Assembly: GCA_002286855.1 (NCBI GenBank)
Contig: NRSV01000005.1
Location: forward strand, 310,001-374,000
Origin: Bipolaris cookei
Taxonomy: Eukaryota > Ascomycota > Dothideomycetes > Pleosporales > Pleosporaceae
Direction of reading: 5' to 3'
DNA: 64,000 nt
Shown here: one piece after another, positions 46,763 to 57,047 of the stretch
How positions within the stretch are numbered: the stretch's first letter is position 1
How the letters are laid out: each line of letters begins with the position of its first letter
Position numbers and translations under genes: made by a program
Notes under the pieces: generated by a model
Database searches by the model: none
Told to the model about the DNA's origin: nothing
What the model saw: the letters and a program-made list of their open reading frames with translations, nothing else

Positions 46763-46966
46763 TTTTGCCCTTGAGCCTCGTTGCGAGGGCCAATTGAGCG
46801 TGGAGAGACTGTAATAGCGGGTAGTTTGCGCGCTTGGTGGTGCTTGAAAGTGAAGTTCGGAAAGTTCACGGTGACTAAGCGGCATGGGCAGTAAATGCTG
46901 TAGCCAATCACACCTCTTCCCAACTGAGTGACCAACGTAACTTTTCTCAATTGTGAGACTTGGTGC

Positions 46967-48760
46967 ATGTACTCCCGAATTCTCAGTCGACCACTTCGGA
47001 CTGTGCTGAGCAGTAGCCGGTATTCCCAAATTGCCAAGCGCAATATGGCCTCTTCCGCAGATAACGTTGCTCTCATCGAGAGTAATGGCGCAAAAAGACA
47101 CGCTGAGACACCTTTGCGTAGCGAGGAAGGTTCACGAGGAAATTACAGATTCAAGAATAAACGAATGAAAAACGGCCATGCCGAGCAAAGCAAGATACTA
47201 AAGACAAACGGCACCAACGAGGAGGTCTTGCTGGAGGATGTCACGGCGCTTATCAAAAAATTCAAGCTAGAAAGAGAAGGGAAAGAGACATCAACGCAGC
47301 TACCTGAAAAGTTCAAAGAAATTACTGTTGTGATCAAGGAAATATCATCTACCGGAGATGGTCTTGGATTTCAGCAGGGTTCAGATTCAGATCAAGTCTT
47401 TGTTGTACCTTTTAGTACTCCAGGAGATGTTGTTACCGCACGCCCGCACAGGCATTTTGAGAAGGAAAAATACTCCATGGCCGATTTTGTCAATGTCGTT
47501 ACGCCCTCAAATCACCGCGACTCTTCTCTGATAAAGTGCCCTTACTTTTCCAGCTGCTCAGGTTGTCAATTCCAGATGCTGCCCTACGATTTCCAATTAG
47601 AACACAAAAAGTCCATCGTTCAAAAAGCTTACAAAAACTTTTCCAACCTACCTCCTGAGCTCATCCCGACTATTGGCGACACAATTGGCTCACCCCTACA
47701 ATACGGATACAGGACAAAGCTCACACCACACTTTGATGGTCCACCGGATGCTCGTCGAAGCGACGGCCGAAATGGCATCAAACGTACGTTCAAAGAAGTA
47801 CCACCAATTGGCTTCATGAAGAAAGGAACCAGAAACACCATCGACATAGAAGACTGCCCAATCGGCACCGATGCCGTGCGCGCAGGGAACAAGCGCGAAC
47901 GCAAACGCGTTGCCGATACCATCGACAAGTACAACAAAGGCGCCACCATCCTCCTCCGCGAAAGCACCACCCGGATACCCAAATTTGAATACGATGCCAC
48001 CAAGGAAGAAGACCCAGACGCAGTCATCGAAGATCGAGGCAACCACATCCACCGTAAAATATGCATAACAGACTCCAATGCAAAATCAACCGAATACGTC
48101 GACGACTTCCAATTCGTCAACCCAGCAGGCTCCTTTTTCCAAAACAACAACAGCATCCTCCCCGTCTTCACCCAGTACATCCGCGAGCACATCTTACCTT
48201 CTTCCCCTGACCACAAAATCAGCCACCTCATTGACGCATACTCCGGCTCCGGCCTTTTCACAATCACGCTCTCAAGCTTATTCAAAACCTCCCTGGGTAT
48301 CGATATTTCCTCGTCGAGTATCGAGTCCGCAACCACCAATGCACGTTTAAATAATCTACCTGAAAGCTCCGCGCGCTTCATCGCTGCGGATGCTGCGCGT
48401 CTCTTCGCTTCGATCGAGTCTCGTGCCGATGAAACGGTTGTTATGATTGATCCGCCGCGGAAAGGTTGTGATGAATCTTTTCTGCGGCAGTTGGTGCAAT
48501 ATGGCCCTGCGAGAATCATTTACGTGAGCTGCAATGTGCATACGCAAGCCAGGGATGTTGGTGTCTTGGTTGGCGGCATGAAGGGCGTAGATGGTGGGTT
48601 TGGAAAGGGAGAGGGATGCTATGATATTGAGAGCCTGAGGGGCTTCGACTTCTTCCCTCAGACGGGGCATGTAGAGGGTGTTGCTGTGCTGAGTAGGAAG
48701 GTGGTGGGATCAGGTGGAGAAACTAATGGGGCACAGAGTGGTGAAGTGACGATGGAGTAG
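46967..48760 (+). CDS. TRM2: tRNA (uracil-5-)-methyltransferase Trm2
   Basis: Trm2 makes 5-methyluridine at position 54 of the T-loop, using S-adenosylmethionine. The gene is a single exon of 597 aa from the first true ATG at 46967. Residues about 105-185 look like a TRAM domain. The Cys-rich element C-P-Y-F-S-S-C-S-G-C follows near residue 190 and is of the type that binds an iron-sulphur cluster in bacterial relatives. The methyltransferase core has D-A-Y-S-G-S-G-L-F near residue 425 and D-P-P-R-K-G-C near 497. The catalytic cysteine lies in Y-V-S-C-N. The first 25 residues, M-Y-S-R-I-L-S-R-P-L-R-T-V-L-S-S-S-R, look like a mitochondrial presequence. The second ATG at 47045 would give a form without it, so dual targeting is possible. 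The start lies 204 bp from that of uS5m. Confidence 0.94.
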   Translation: MYSRILSRPLRTVLSSSRYSQIAKRNMASSADNVALIESNGAKRHAETPLRSEEGSRGNYRFKNKRMKNGHAEQSKILKTNGTNEEVLLEDVTALIKKFKLEREGKETSTQLPEKFKEITVVIKEISSTGDGLGFQQGSDSDQVFVVPFSTPGDVVTARPHRHFEKEKYSMADFVNVVTPSNHRDSSLIKCPYFSSCSGCQFQMLPYDFQLEHKKSIVQKAYKNFSNLPPELIPTIGDTIGSPLQYGYRTKLTPHFDGPPDARRSDGRNGIKRTFKEVPPIGFMKKGTRNTIDIEDCPIGTDAVRAGNKRERKRVADTIDKYNKGATILLRESTTRIPKFEYDATKEEDPDAVIEDRGNHIHRKICITDSNAKSTEYVDDFQFVNPAGSFFQNNNSILPVFTQYIREHILPSSPDHKISHLIDAYSGSGLFTITLSSLFKTSLGIDISSSSIESATTNARLNNLPESSARFIAADAARLFASIESRADETVVMIDPPRKGCDESFLRQLVQYGPARIIYVSCNVHTQARDVGVLVGGMKGVDGGFGKGEGCYDIESLRGFDFFPQTGHVEGVAVLSRKVVGSGGETNGAQSGEVTME

Positions 48761-49052
48761 TTGGCCTCCATATCTCTAGCGTTTTTTTTGGTGAGACATA
48801 CGGATAAACACAATATTTTCTAGCCAGCGCATACATCAGCATACAAACATATAAACCTTCACTGCTTTGCTTGGTCAAATCTTCTGTAAAACTATACTCG
48901 CATTTTGGCAGATACATCACGTTTGCACAATTACATGAATTTTATGTTGTGATGTCAATCCTGGTATTCTCGACAGCTTTGCACTTCTTTTATGCTCGCT
49001 TAGTAAATTCTTCTCACATATACGATTGCCTAGTATTCTCACGTTTGGCCGG

Positions 49053-50591
49053 TTACGTGCTTCCTGGTCCACCGAGCAGGGCGAACCGTCTAACAATGCT
49101 AGGGCCGATTTCATCGTACTCGGCCTTGGTATGGCAATAGCTCTTGAATTCAGGCGTCTGTCCGAGCAAACTACCTCCAAACCAAGGGCCGTGCCTTTGT
49201 CTCTTGTGAGTAATGACCTGCACATCCAAACCACCACTCTTTGCACCTCCACTCCGTGCTTCCGAGGCCTTGATCCTAGCATCAACCATGTGTCTAATGT
49301 CACGCTGCAAGCGGCGACCAAAATCTTTGTAGAGTGTTGAGCCACCCGATAGAACAATGTTCTTGTACAGTCCCCTACGTACATCAATGGGTGAGGACTG
49401 AATGACGGTATCGACAATGGTGGGTAGTGGGGTCAAGAAATCGGATGAGTAGATCTCAGGGTTGAAGAAAATTTCAGGTGCGAGGAAGCGTTCGTAACCG
49501 ACATCTACGGAGGCGGTTCTACCATTGGGGTAGTTGACCGTGTACTTCTTGAAGCGGTCGTCCGATTCGCGGTCGAAGCGTGCAAACTCCTTTACGATAT
49601 CGGGACAGACGTAACAGAATTCCTCTTTAATGCGTTCAGCGGTCTGAAGTGACGAGTCAGGCTCGCCACGTTCTCGGAGGAGCGATTGGACAAAGTTGGT
49701 AATGTCTCGACCGGCAATGGGGACACTCTTGATCGAGGAGCCAATGACGTAGCCTTCAGCAACTGGGATAACGTGCGTAACACCAGCACCGGAGTCGATG
49801 ACGGTACCCGTGAGGGATCTGTCCTGCACCTTGGAGCTTGTCCATGATGCGGCCAATGCAAGCACAGCTTGCACGGCAATGTAGAGACCGGCGACGTTGA
49901 AGGACTCGAACATGATCTCGGCAGTGGCTTCGCGGTTCTCTGGGGGGTTTAATGGCTATACGGCAGTCAGCATATGTGTTTCCTGAGTTTTCAAAGGACG
50001 GCATACTGGTTCAGTGAGCAGGAAGTGGTGGTCTTCTGGCTCTACTCGCAGGTACTTGAATATCGAATTGGACCAGAAACGCTCCATGAGATCCTGCCGA
50101 GCATCAGTTTTTGGCCTCATCCTCCGTAACGACTCGCCATACCCAGTTGTCTATCTGGCCGTGTCTAATTGGGTAGTTGATGCCATAGCCCGCGCCTCCT
50201 GCTGCGGCCAGAGCTTCGTCACCAATGAAGAAGTCCAAGTCTTCGGTGCCTCGTTTCCCAGAAAGATGCCCACCAGGCCCAGCACCGCCAGTCAGAAATG
50301 AGGGTTTGTTCGCGACAGCTGGGCGTCCAGAGCCAGATCCGCCGGTACCGCCAGTTGGGCCTTTGGTAGCTATCGCGGTGGGAAAGACGAAGGATGGGGA
50401 GTCGTTGCCGGCGAAACCTAGGGTTGGGCGTTACTAAAAGCTGAAGAGGGTGGAATCAATGTCTAGCATACCGAGCTTCGAATATCCCGTACCGCTGTGT
50501 GCCAACGTCAGTACTCAATTGGGAGTGGGGATGCCAACAGGCAGCTGGGAGCTTACTTGTCCATGACAACGGCGGGGGTTTGGGACGCCAT
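49053..50591 (-). CDS. ARP3: Actin-related protein 3 (Arp2/3 complex)
   Basis: Arp3 is one of the two actin-like subunits of the Arp2/3 complex, which nucleates branched actin for endocytosis and polar growth. Five exons are needed: 50591-50557, 50494-50472, 50417-50143, 50093-50007 and 49955-49053, giving 440 aa. Exon 2 is only 23 nt. The reconstructed N terminus is M-A-S-Q-T-P-A-V-V-M-D-N-G-T-G-Y-S-K-L-G-F-A-G-N, the Arp3 phosphate-1 loop. Then come T-A-I-A-T, D-F-F-I-G-D-E-A-L, W-D-L-M-E-R-F-W and the Arp3-type M-F-E-S-F-N-V-A-G-L-Y-I-A. The second phosphate loop, V-I-D-S-G-A-G-V-T-H, and the C-terminal G-G-S-L-L block are intact. Gly-rich loops near residue 50-80 are longer than in animals. 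Confidence 0.95.
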
Positions 50592-51434
50592 ATTTACTGC
50601 TGCTACTTGCCACAAAAACAAATATGCAAAAGCAGCTGAGAGAATCACAGGTGGAGGAGAAAAGCGAGAAGCAGGTGTGGAGGTGGCTTCGTCAGAGAGG
50701 TGATGGCGGAGGTCGGCGTCGGGTGCATGTGGGCTGTCGTCGAATCAGGCACCGCCCCGCTCCGCTCTTGGCAGCGGGAATTGGGACACAATGGCGGGGG
50801 CCGCTATTACTTGTTGGTGAGCCACGTCCCAGCTCACTACAGCTATCTGTTTGTAAACACTGTCGCTCCTTCTTCTTCTCAGACTACCGTACCTGTCTCT
50901 TGTCGCGTCACGCATAATGAATTATATGCCAAGCAAATAGCTTCAACAGACGCAAAGGAAGGAGCCTTTGCCAACAAAATTTTGACGTTACCTACTACTG
51001 CTAACCTCTCCTCCTTCACTGACTGTAGTCCTACAGCGCTCGCCGAGCATCTCTCTCCGACTCTCATTTCTTCACCAGCCCATAACGCGCAGTCCCTTCG
51101 CCGTCGCCTGGATTTCTTAATTAATCCTTTCTTCTTGTTCTTTTCTTCTCTCTCAGTCAACCTGTGCTATTTCCATACCCTATCTATTTCACCATTGATT
51201 CTGAGGCCGTCTTCATCTTGCATGGCCACCTGAAAACCGCTCCTCCTTACGATTTACAACAACTGAAGGTCTCTATACCAACTTGCGCTGGGCACGTGCT
51301 CAACACAAACACAGCTTGTACATTCACATATTCGGCTTCTTGCAAACATCATCCAGTGGCAATTCTGTCATACGCTGGATACTTTCGCCCCTCACTTTCG
51401 ACATATACGCCGGTGCTTTTCGACACACAAAGGC
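50592..51434. other. Divergent promoter region
   Basis: This 843-bp stretch separates the divergent starts of ARP3 and the taspase-like gene. No gene is supported. From about 50840 it is CT-rich on the plus strand. Confidence 0.55.
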
Positions 51435-53412
51435 ATGTCGGTCCCCAGCCATCAATTTGCGCCTGTAGATGGGGTACCCCCTGTCGATACACAAACACGC
51501 AAAGCCACGCGTAGTCCTCCCCACGACGACATATGCTGCATCTATGTCCATGCTGGGGCTGGGTACCATAGCCACCAGAATGAGAGGATACATCTTGAGG
51601 CATGCAACGAGTAGGTATTCCTGGCATTGTGAGGTCGCACTAAAATTTTGCTCATCTTCTCTAGTGCCGCACAAATCGCCATGCTCATTCTCAAGAACGG
51701 GGGCTCTGCATTAGACGCTGTTGAGATTGCCATCAAGACGCTTGAAGACAGAGAGGTTACCAACGCTGGGTACGGGAGTAACCTTGCCATGGACGGCGTT
51801 GTAGAATGCGATGCCTCCATCGTAGATCATTATGGGCGTAGCGGGGCCGTAGGAGCCGTTGCTCGTAAGTCATTGGAGACAAAGACATGCTGCTCCATAT
51901 TAACCATTCTTGACAGAAATCAAGAACCCTATATCTCTAGCACGTATGGTTCACGACCATACTATGGACCCGCTTACACTGCGCCGAGTCCCTCCAAACC
52001 TTCTAGTCTCCCAAGGCGCTACTGATTTCGCCATCAAGATGGGTATGCCAATCCTGCCGCACGATGCACTAATCTCACCAGCTGCCAAAGACCGCTGGAT
52101 GCGATGGCTCTCGGATTTGAGATCCGCCGAACGCAGATCGAAGAAGAGTAGCGCACACCCGTCATGCTGGAAGATCAGGGAGAAAATAGAATCAGAAGAC
52201 GAGGCTGAACGGCAACACATGCGCGAACAGCATACCCAGAACTTGCTAGCAGCCTGCAAATTTCTCTCGCAATCACACTCACCCCCGTCTTCGGATAACA
52301 CAATGTATGATCAAGTTGAAAGCAACCAGTCTGATTCTTTGCCTCTATCAAAGCGGTCTTCGGGTTCTTGGAACAGTGACGATCAGATCAATACCCCGAA
52401 ATTATCTGAACAAACATCGTTAATTGACGATCCTTCTCGGAATACTTTCATCAATAGCACGCAGACGGTGCCTACTCTGAGTCAATGCAGAAATTCTCAT
52501 GTGGGTCTTGACTTGGGCTACAATAACGTCATGAATAATCGTCTGCAGGAAGAAATGCATGCGGCCTTTTCACACAAGGCTTGGGCTGATGGTTCGAGCG
52601 ATGATTCAGATTCTAGATCCAGCGCTCAGACAGCGAGGGTTCATTCTTCAATAACACATCATGAACAAGCAGCGGACCCTGATCTGCTCGAGAGCATTGG
52701 CAGTAAGACTACAGAGACTAAACCAACTTGGCCAGTTCCACCCGGACCAAGTCCACAACAACCCGAGGAAGATCACATCACCGACACTGTTGGAGCCATT
52801 GCGATAGACAGTTGGGGCAACATAGCCTGTGGAGCTTCTTCTGGGGGTATTGGTATGAAGTACCGCGGGCGTGTCGGCCCCGCAGCTCTTGTCGGAGTAG
52901 GCACTGCAGTCATTCCTGCCGATCCAAACGACCCCGAACAGATATGCGTAGCGACTGTTACTAGCGGGACTGGTGAGCACATGGCGACAACTATGGCTGC
53001 TACCGTCTGTGCCGAGCGACTCTATCAGAGTGTGAAGAAGGGTCGTGGTGGAGAGTACATTGAGGTCACCGAAGACGAAGCTTTGAAAGCCATGATCGAG
53101 AATGAGTTTATGGGTACGTGACTTTCCAGGATACTACTCTGATTGTGCTAATGACACCTAGGCCATCCAAGTGTCAAGCATAGTAATTCTGCTGGAGCTA
53201 TTGGCATTTTAGGTGTCAAGAAAATGCGCACTGGCGTATTGCTGTATTATGGACACAACACCGACTCATTCGTCATGGCTTCCATGTCCGCTTCGGATGA
53301 ACACCCGGCCTGCTCAATGTCACGCAGCAACGGCAACGGCCAAGTTGCTCAGGGCGGCCGCATGATATCCATGAGGCGCAACAAGAAGGCGAAGTCAGCA
53401 TCTCGTCGATGA
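51435..53412 (+). CDS. Taspase-like threonine aspartase (N-terminal nucleophile hydrolase)
   Basis: This belongs to the type-2 asparaginase/taspase family, whose members cleave themselves before a Thr that becomes the catalytic nucleophile. It has four exons, 51435-51610, 51665-51864, 51917-53113 and 53162-53412, giving 607 aa. Early motifs are I-Y-V-H-A-G-A-G-Y, G-G-S-A-L-D-A-V-E and N-A-G-Y-G-S-N-L. The probable nucleophile is Thr416 in I-T-D-T-V-G-A-I-A-I-D, followed by G-G-I-G-M-K-Y-R-G-R-V-G and T-S-G-T-G-E. The C-terminal exon has N-S-A-G-A-I-G. About 220 low-complexity residues separate the R-W-M-R-W-L region (near 185) from the nucleophile; human Taspase1 is only about 420 aa. The substrate in fungi is unknown. 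Confidence 0.88.
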
Positions 53413-53720
53413 GTGTAGTAGTCTTACGAGAGAGCCCGGAACCTATCTCACATGTCTATTACTTCGCCTCCTCTTTCTCACACCCTATAGCTGAACCTAC
53501 TGTTAGAGTGTCATTCTTCTATATGAATATGAAAGGCTGAAGTATTTCATAGTGGGGTTGAAACACGTGCGTAGAAACAGCTTCCCTTTTGCTGTTTCTC
53601 CAGACGACGAAGATGACAAACATGTACATTAGATCCTTGGCGTTCAGCGGGCTTGTTGAAATTTCCCTGAACATTCAAAAGATGCTACAATCGAAATACT
53701 GTTATGACTAAAGGTTATCC
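53413..53720. other. Convergent intergenic region
   Basis: This 308-bp spacer lies between the 3' ends of the taspase-like and aldolase genes. Nothing else is seen. Confidence 0.6.
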
Positions 53721-54847
53721 TCATCTCCCATCATACCCCTTGACCTTCTTATCCCCACTCCCCTCCAACTCCCCACTCGCGACCCCAAGACTCCGCTGAA
53801 ACGCACCCGTAATCCCAATCTGATCCGTCAAAACACTCATCATATCGAAGCCCCTCTGCGCATACCTCCTCGCATCCTCGCCCGAATTACAATAAATCGC
53901 CACTTTCTTCCCCTCCGCATGCGCCGCCTCTTTGATCGTCTCAATTGCATCTTCCAACTCTGGCGCCATTTGGCCCGTGAGAATTGGGTGCCCGATGTTG
54001 TTTCCCAGGTCAAAGGGGCCGATGAGGAGACAGTCTACGCCGGGTAGTGCGGCGATTTCGCGCACGTGCTGCAGTGCGGGTGCGGTTTCTATTTGGACTA
54101 TTGTTACGAGGGTGCTGTGTGTATCGTATCAGCAAGAGAATCGGGAAATATTGGGTTTCCCGGGTTCAATGGGGAGGAAGGGAGGAGAACTAACGAATTC
54201 GCATGCTGCAAATAATACGACATTGCTTCATTCCCAAAACACTGTGTTGGCAGGGGAGACCCGAATCCGCGTGTGCCCTCTGGTGGGAATTTCGCGGACG
54301 AAACGAGTTTTCTGGCGTCTTCAACGGTGTAGATTAAGGGGACGATAATGCCGTGGGCGCCGGAGTCGAGGGCGCCTGTTTTTTTATCGTTTGTGTTAGA
54401 TACATATAACATAGTTTTATAAGAGGTTTCTTTAGGTTTCCTAGATTTGTACAGGAAAAGCTTTTTTTCTTGGTAAAGTTACTGAAGAGGGTGGGAAGGG
54501 CTGGCACTTACGCTTCACCATCCACGCCTCATTCGAAGCTATTCGCACCAGCGGACTTACGCCTGCGAGCGCAATGGCTGTCACGGCTTCGTGCATTTCG
54601 CTGTCGCTTATGTTACCGTGCTCTGTATCGACGCAGATCCAGTCGACGCCTGAGCGGGCGATTGAGCGGGCGAGGTTAGTGCCTGGGAGCATCTGCATTC
54701 ATTTTTTGCTTTTCTCAGTATAATTCCATGGCAATGCATGGTGGTTTGGAATGGGGGGGGGAGTGGACGGACCTGCCATCCTCCAAATGTCGGACCGGGG
54801 TTTTGGAAGGCTTTGTATATCCTGCTTGCTTCTTGAAGGGTGTTCAT
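53721..54847 (-). CDS. HpcH/HpaI-type class II aldolase
   Basis: This metal-dependent pyruvate aldolase family includes 4-hydroxy-2-oxo-heptanedioate and 2-dehydro-3-deoxy-sugar-acid aldolases; the substrate here is unknown. It has four exons, 54847-54773, 54692-54512, 54375-54195 and 54114-53721, giving 276 aa. Visible motifs are F-G-G-W-Q, W-I-C-V-D-T-E-H-G (active-site His), S-P-L-V-R-I (substrate Arg), G-A-H-G-I-I-V-P-L, V-Q-I-E-T-A (metal-binding Glu) and L-I-G-P-F-D-L-G-N (metal-binding Asp). The first donor, CAG-GTCCGT, is weak but keeps the frame. Length is normal. The aldolase itself is cytosolic by sequence; no signal peptide is seen. Confidence 0.9.
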
Positions 54848-55206
54848 CTTTCTTGTTGAGAGAAATGTGAAGCTGGGTTTGTGTGAAGAGGAACGGAAAT
54901 TGGTTGGGACTTGTTTTGTAAGTAATAGGCGTGGTAGAGTTGCTCTGCGGAGAGAGGACAGCCTCGTCATATCTGTGTACGTATGTATGCGTAGGAGGGG
55001 TAGCATGGTGGTGGAGCGCGCTTCCCCGCATATCACCCCCACACCGCGGTAGAAGGATGCGGCTCCGTGGAGAGACCAGATAAGTAAGCTGGAAGGGGGT
55101 CAAGGGCTGGGGCTCAGAAGCTTGTTTCAAGGTGATGTATAATTCGTGGGGCCTGGTATTGATCATGTCGCTGTCTATTGAAAGCTTGTTAATCTTTGTC
55201 TAGTTG
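54848..55206. other. Aldolase upstream region
   Basis: This 359-bp stretch lies between the aldolase start and the transposon. It should contain the aldolase promoter. No gene is supported. Confidence 0.55.
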
Positions 55207-55208
55207 TA

Positions 55209-55265
55209 ACGTAAAGCACCACCGAGCCGGACACACCACCGAGCCGGACACTTTTTCTTGGCATC
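55209..55265. repeat. Left terminal inverted repeat, 57 bp
   Basis: It starts ACGTAAAGC and ends TTGGCATC. The 17-mer ACCACCGAGCCGGACAC occurs twice in tandem at 55218-55234 and 55235-55251. The reverse complement is identical to 56989-57045. Confidence 0.95.
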
Positions 55266-55291
55266 ACGAACTTCATGTACGAAAACTCGAA

Positions 55292-56965
55292 TTACTCTAC
55301 ACTAGCTATAGATGCGTTATACAACTCACTTGTATCTGATAGAGAATCTTCTTCTACATCTTTTTGGCACGTACGGGCGTTATGGCCCACTCTCCCACAG
55401 GTTCCACAGTGCCGTTGACCTGGTAGAGCCTTTTCTTGACTACCCCCACCACGCGCCTTCTTTGATGCCGTACGACCAGTATCAGCATTTTCAGCTGCCT
55501 GCGATGCTCCTGCACCAAAGTCTAGTGTCCTGCCTGTCTGAATTCGCTTTCTTTTACGCCCTCGGCGCTTTGTTACCTCAGCTAATTGCTCTTCAAGCTC
55601 TCGTATGCGGGCCTTCATAAGCACATTCTCATGTAGCATCTCCTCAGCTCCTTCAATAAGCTTTGAGAAGCCTTCTTGTGCAGCAGTTGGTGATCGTACN
55701 ACAAGCTTCGACTGTGATCCAAATTCGTACGAATTGCTAGGGGTTTTAGACTCCCAGGGTGTTTCTAGCTGAGCTTCTTGTGGTGGGGTACAAAGGCGTA
55801 CGTCAAGACGATCAATGACTCTCTGCGCGTTAATAGGAACTAGCCCTGCTGCCTTAAAGGCTTTTTTGCAGTTATCGAACGTAAATACGTCGCGAAACGC
55901 GTCTCGAAAGGCTGGCAGGAAGCGTTCTTTATCAATATGCCAGACGTGGTGGCGTGCCAAGTCTCGTACGCGTTGGGAGTACTTCTGCTTAAGAGGCGAA
56001 AAGCAGACAACGTCAAGCGGCTGAAGTATATGCGATGAATGAGCAGGCATACAAAGAGTAAGAATCTTCTGTTCAAGACAGTAGTCCTTAAATTCTTGGT
56101 TTAGGTGGCTCTCATGGCCGTCAAGAATAAGTAGCCTGTACGACCCCACCTGACGCGTCTTTGTATGCTCGTCAAAGTGCTTTAACCACTCAAGACCAAG
56201 CGCGTTATTTGTCCAGCCGTTCTGTGATACTGAGAGCTTCCAATCGTACGGTATATCTACTTCTTCGTACCAAGCAGAGATATGGACGCGTCCCTTGTAG
56301 ATAATGAATGGCGGAGTAGCATACCCCGCAGCGCAGATGCTCTGAATAACTGTAACCCACTCACGATTGCCTGGCTGCGTCAAAGTAGGCCTCGTACGAC
56401 GCTCTGCGCCTGTAACTACCTTCATTGAGCCAATCACGCCCATCTGAAAGCCAGTCTCGTCAAAGTTATGGATGTCGTCAGAATGTACTCCATACTTCTC
56501 AATTGTCTCTCGTACAAGCTCAAACCACGCGTTAATAACCTCTGGATCTTCCTGCTGTATTCTCTGGCGGTCCTTTGCTCGATTGAAAGCTGTTTTAAGC
56601 TCGTCCGAACGCGATACAAATCGCTCTGCCCAGTTCTTGCCTAAAGGTTGGCCATCTCGTACGCGCAGTAGTTTCTCTGCCATATCCGCTACCTCACACA
56701 GTCGGGGAGCAAATCCTCGTGAGTCTAGATCAAGGATATATCGTACAATTGTTTGCTCTTCAATTATAGTTAGTTTGCGGCAGTTTGGAGATATCTGGGG
56801 TCGAAAAGTGATTTTGTTAAGCCGATCAGAAAGCCGCTGAAAAGGAACGTTGTAGACAGCAGCAGCGCGTCGAATGCTCTTAAACTGGCCCGTACGATAG
56901 GCCTGAATAGCAAGAGTAATTCTGCCTTCTCTCTGAGTTAATGTATCTTTACGTAGTTGGGACAT
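55292..56965 (-). CDS. DDE transposase of pogo/Fot1 type
   Basis: The protein has 557 aa and one ambiguous residue caused by an N at 55700. The N terminus has a psq-type helix-turn-helix (residues about 13-50, I-R-R-A-A-A-V-Y-N-V-P) and a CENP-B-type DNA-binding region (about 65-130). The DDE_1 catalytic core has Asp169 (N-F-D-E-T-G), Asp282 (L-I-L-D-G-H-E-S-H) and Asp318 (L-Q-P-L-D-V). A C-terminal coiled segment (R-I-R-E-L-E-E-Q-L-A-E-V) leads to basic residues and a zinc knuckle C-G-T-C-G-R-V-G-H-N-A-R-T-C (C-x2-C-x4-H-x4-C). The frame has no stop or shift. The start at 56965 is preferred because the frame upstream runs into the inverted repeat and beyond. Confidence 0.94.
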   Translation of the reverse strand: MSQLRKDTLTQREGRITLAIQAYRTGQFKSIRRAAAVYNVPFQRLSDRLNKITFRPQISPNCRKLTIIEEQTIVRYILDLDSRGFAPRLCEVADMAEKLLRVRDGQPLGKNWAERFVSRSDELKTAFNRAKDRQRIQQEDPEVINAWFELVRETIEKYGVHSDDIHNFDETGFQMGVIGSMKVVTGAERRTRPTLTQPGNREWVTVIQSICAAGYATPPFIIYKGRVHISAWYEEVDIPYDWKLSVSQNGWTNNALGLEWLKHFDEHTKTRQVGSYRLLILDGHESHLNQEFKDYCLEQKILTLCMPAHSSHILQPLDVVCFSPLKQKYSQRVRDLARHHVWHIDKERFLPAFRDAFRDVFTFDNCKKAFKAAGLVPINAQRVIDRLDVRLCTPPQEAQLETPWESKTPSNSYEFGSQSKLXVRSPTAAQEGFSKLIEGAEEMLHENVLMKARIRELEEQLAEVTKRRGRKRKRIQTGRTLDFGAGASQAAENADTGRTASKKARGGGSQEKALPGQRHCGTCGRVGHNARTCQKDVEEDSLSDTSELYNASIASVE

Positions 56966-56988
56966 GTTACTTTGCAAGTGATGTTCGC

Positions 56989-57045
56989 GATGCCAAGAAA
57001 AAGTGTCCGGCTCGGTGGTGTGTCCGGCTCGGTGGTGCTTTACGT
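56989..57045. repeat. Right terminal inverted repeat, 57 bp
   Basis: It is the exact reverse complement of 55209-55265, including the doubled 17-bp motif at 57003-57036, and is followed by TA. Confidence 0.95.
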
Positions 57046-57047
57046 TA

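Larger units (their letters stand above)
55209..57045 (-). mobile_element. Complete Fot1/pogo-type DNA transposon with TA duplication
   Basis: The element is 1837 bp long and is flanked by TA at 55207-55208 and at 57046-57047, the target-site duplication typical of the Tc1/mariner superfamily. Its ends are perfect inverted repeats of 57 bp that continue imperfectly inward for a further dozen bases. Each end contains two tandem copies of a 17-bp motif. One transposase gene fills the interior on the minus strand. The intact ends and nearly intact gene suggest a young insertion. It lies between the aldolase and lectin genes. Confidence 0.95.

Noticed and set aside
46928..46966. Upstream extension of TRM2
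   Set aside because: The frame is open, but it would start at GTG (46928). The first ATG is at 46967.
46763..47101. Longer N terminus for uS5m
   Set aside because: The frame is open to 47101, but this part overlaps the TRM2 coding region on the other strand. The ATG at 46762 gives a good mitochondrial targeting sequence.
51324..51674. 116-aa minus-strand frame at the start of the taspase-like gene
   Set aside because: It is antisense to the first exon and intron, and the plus-strand reading gives conserved family motifs.
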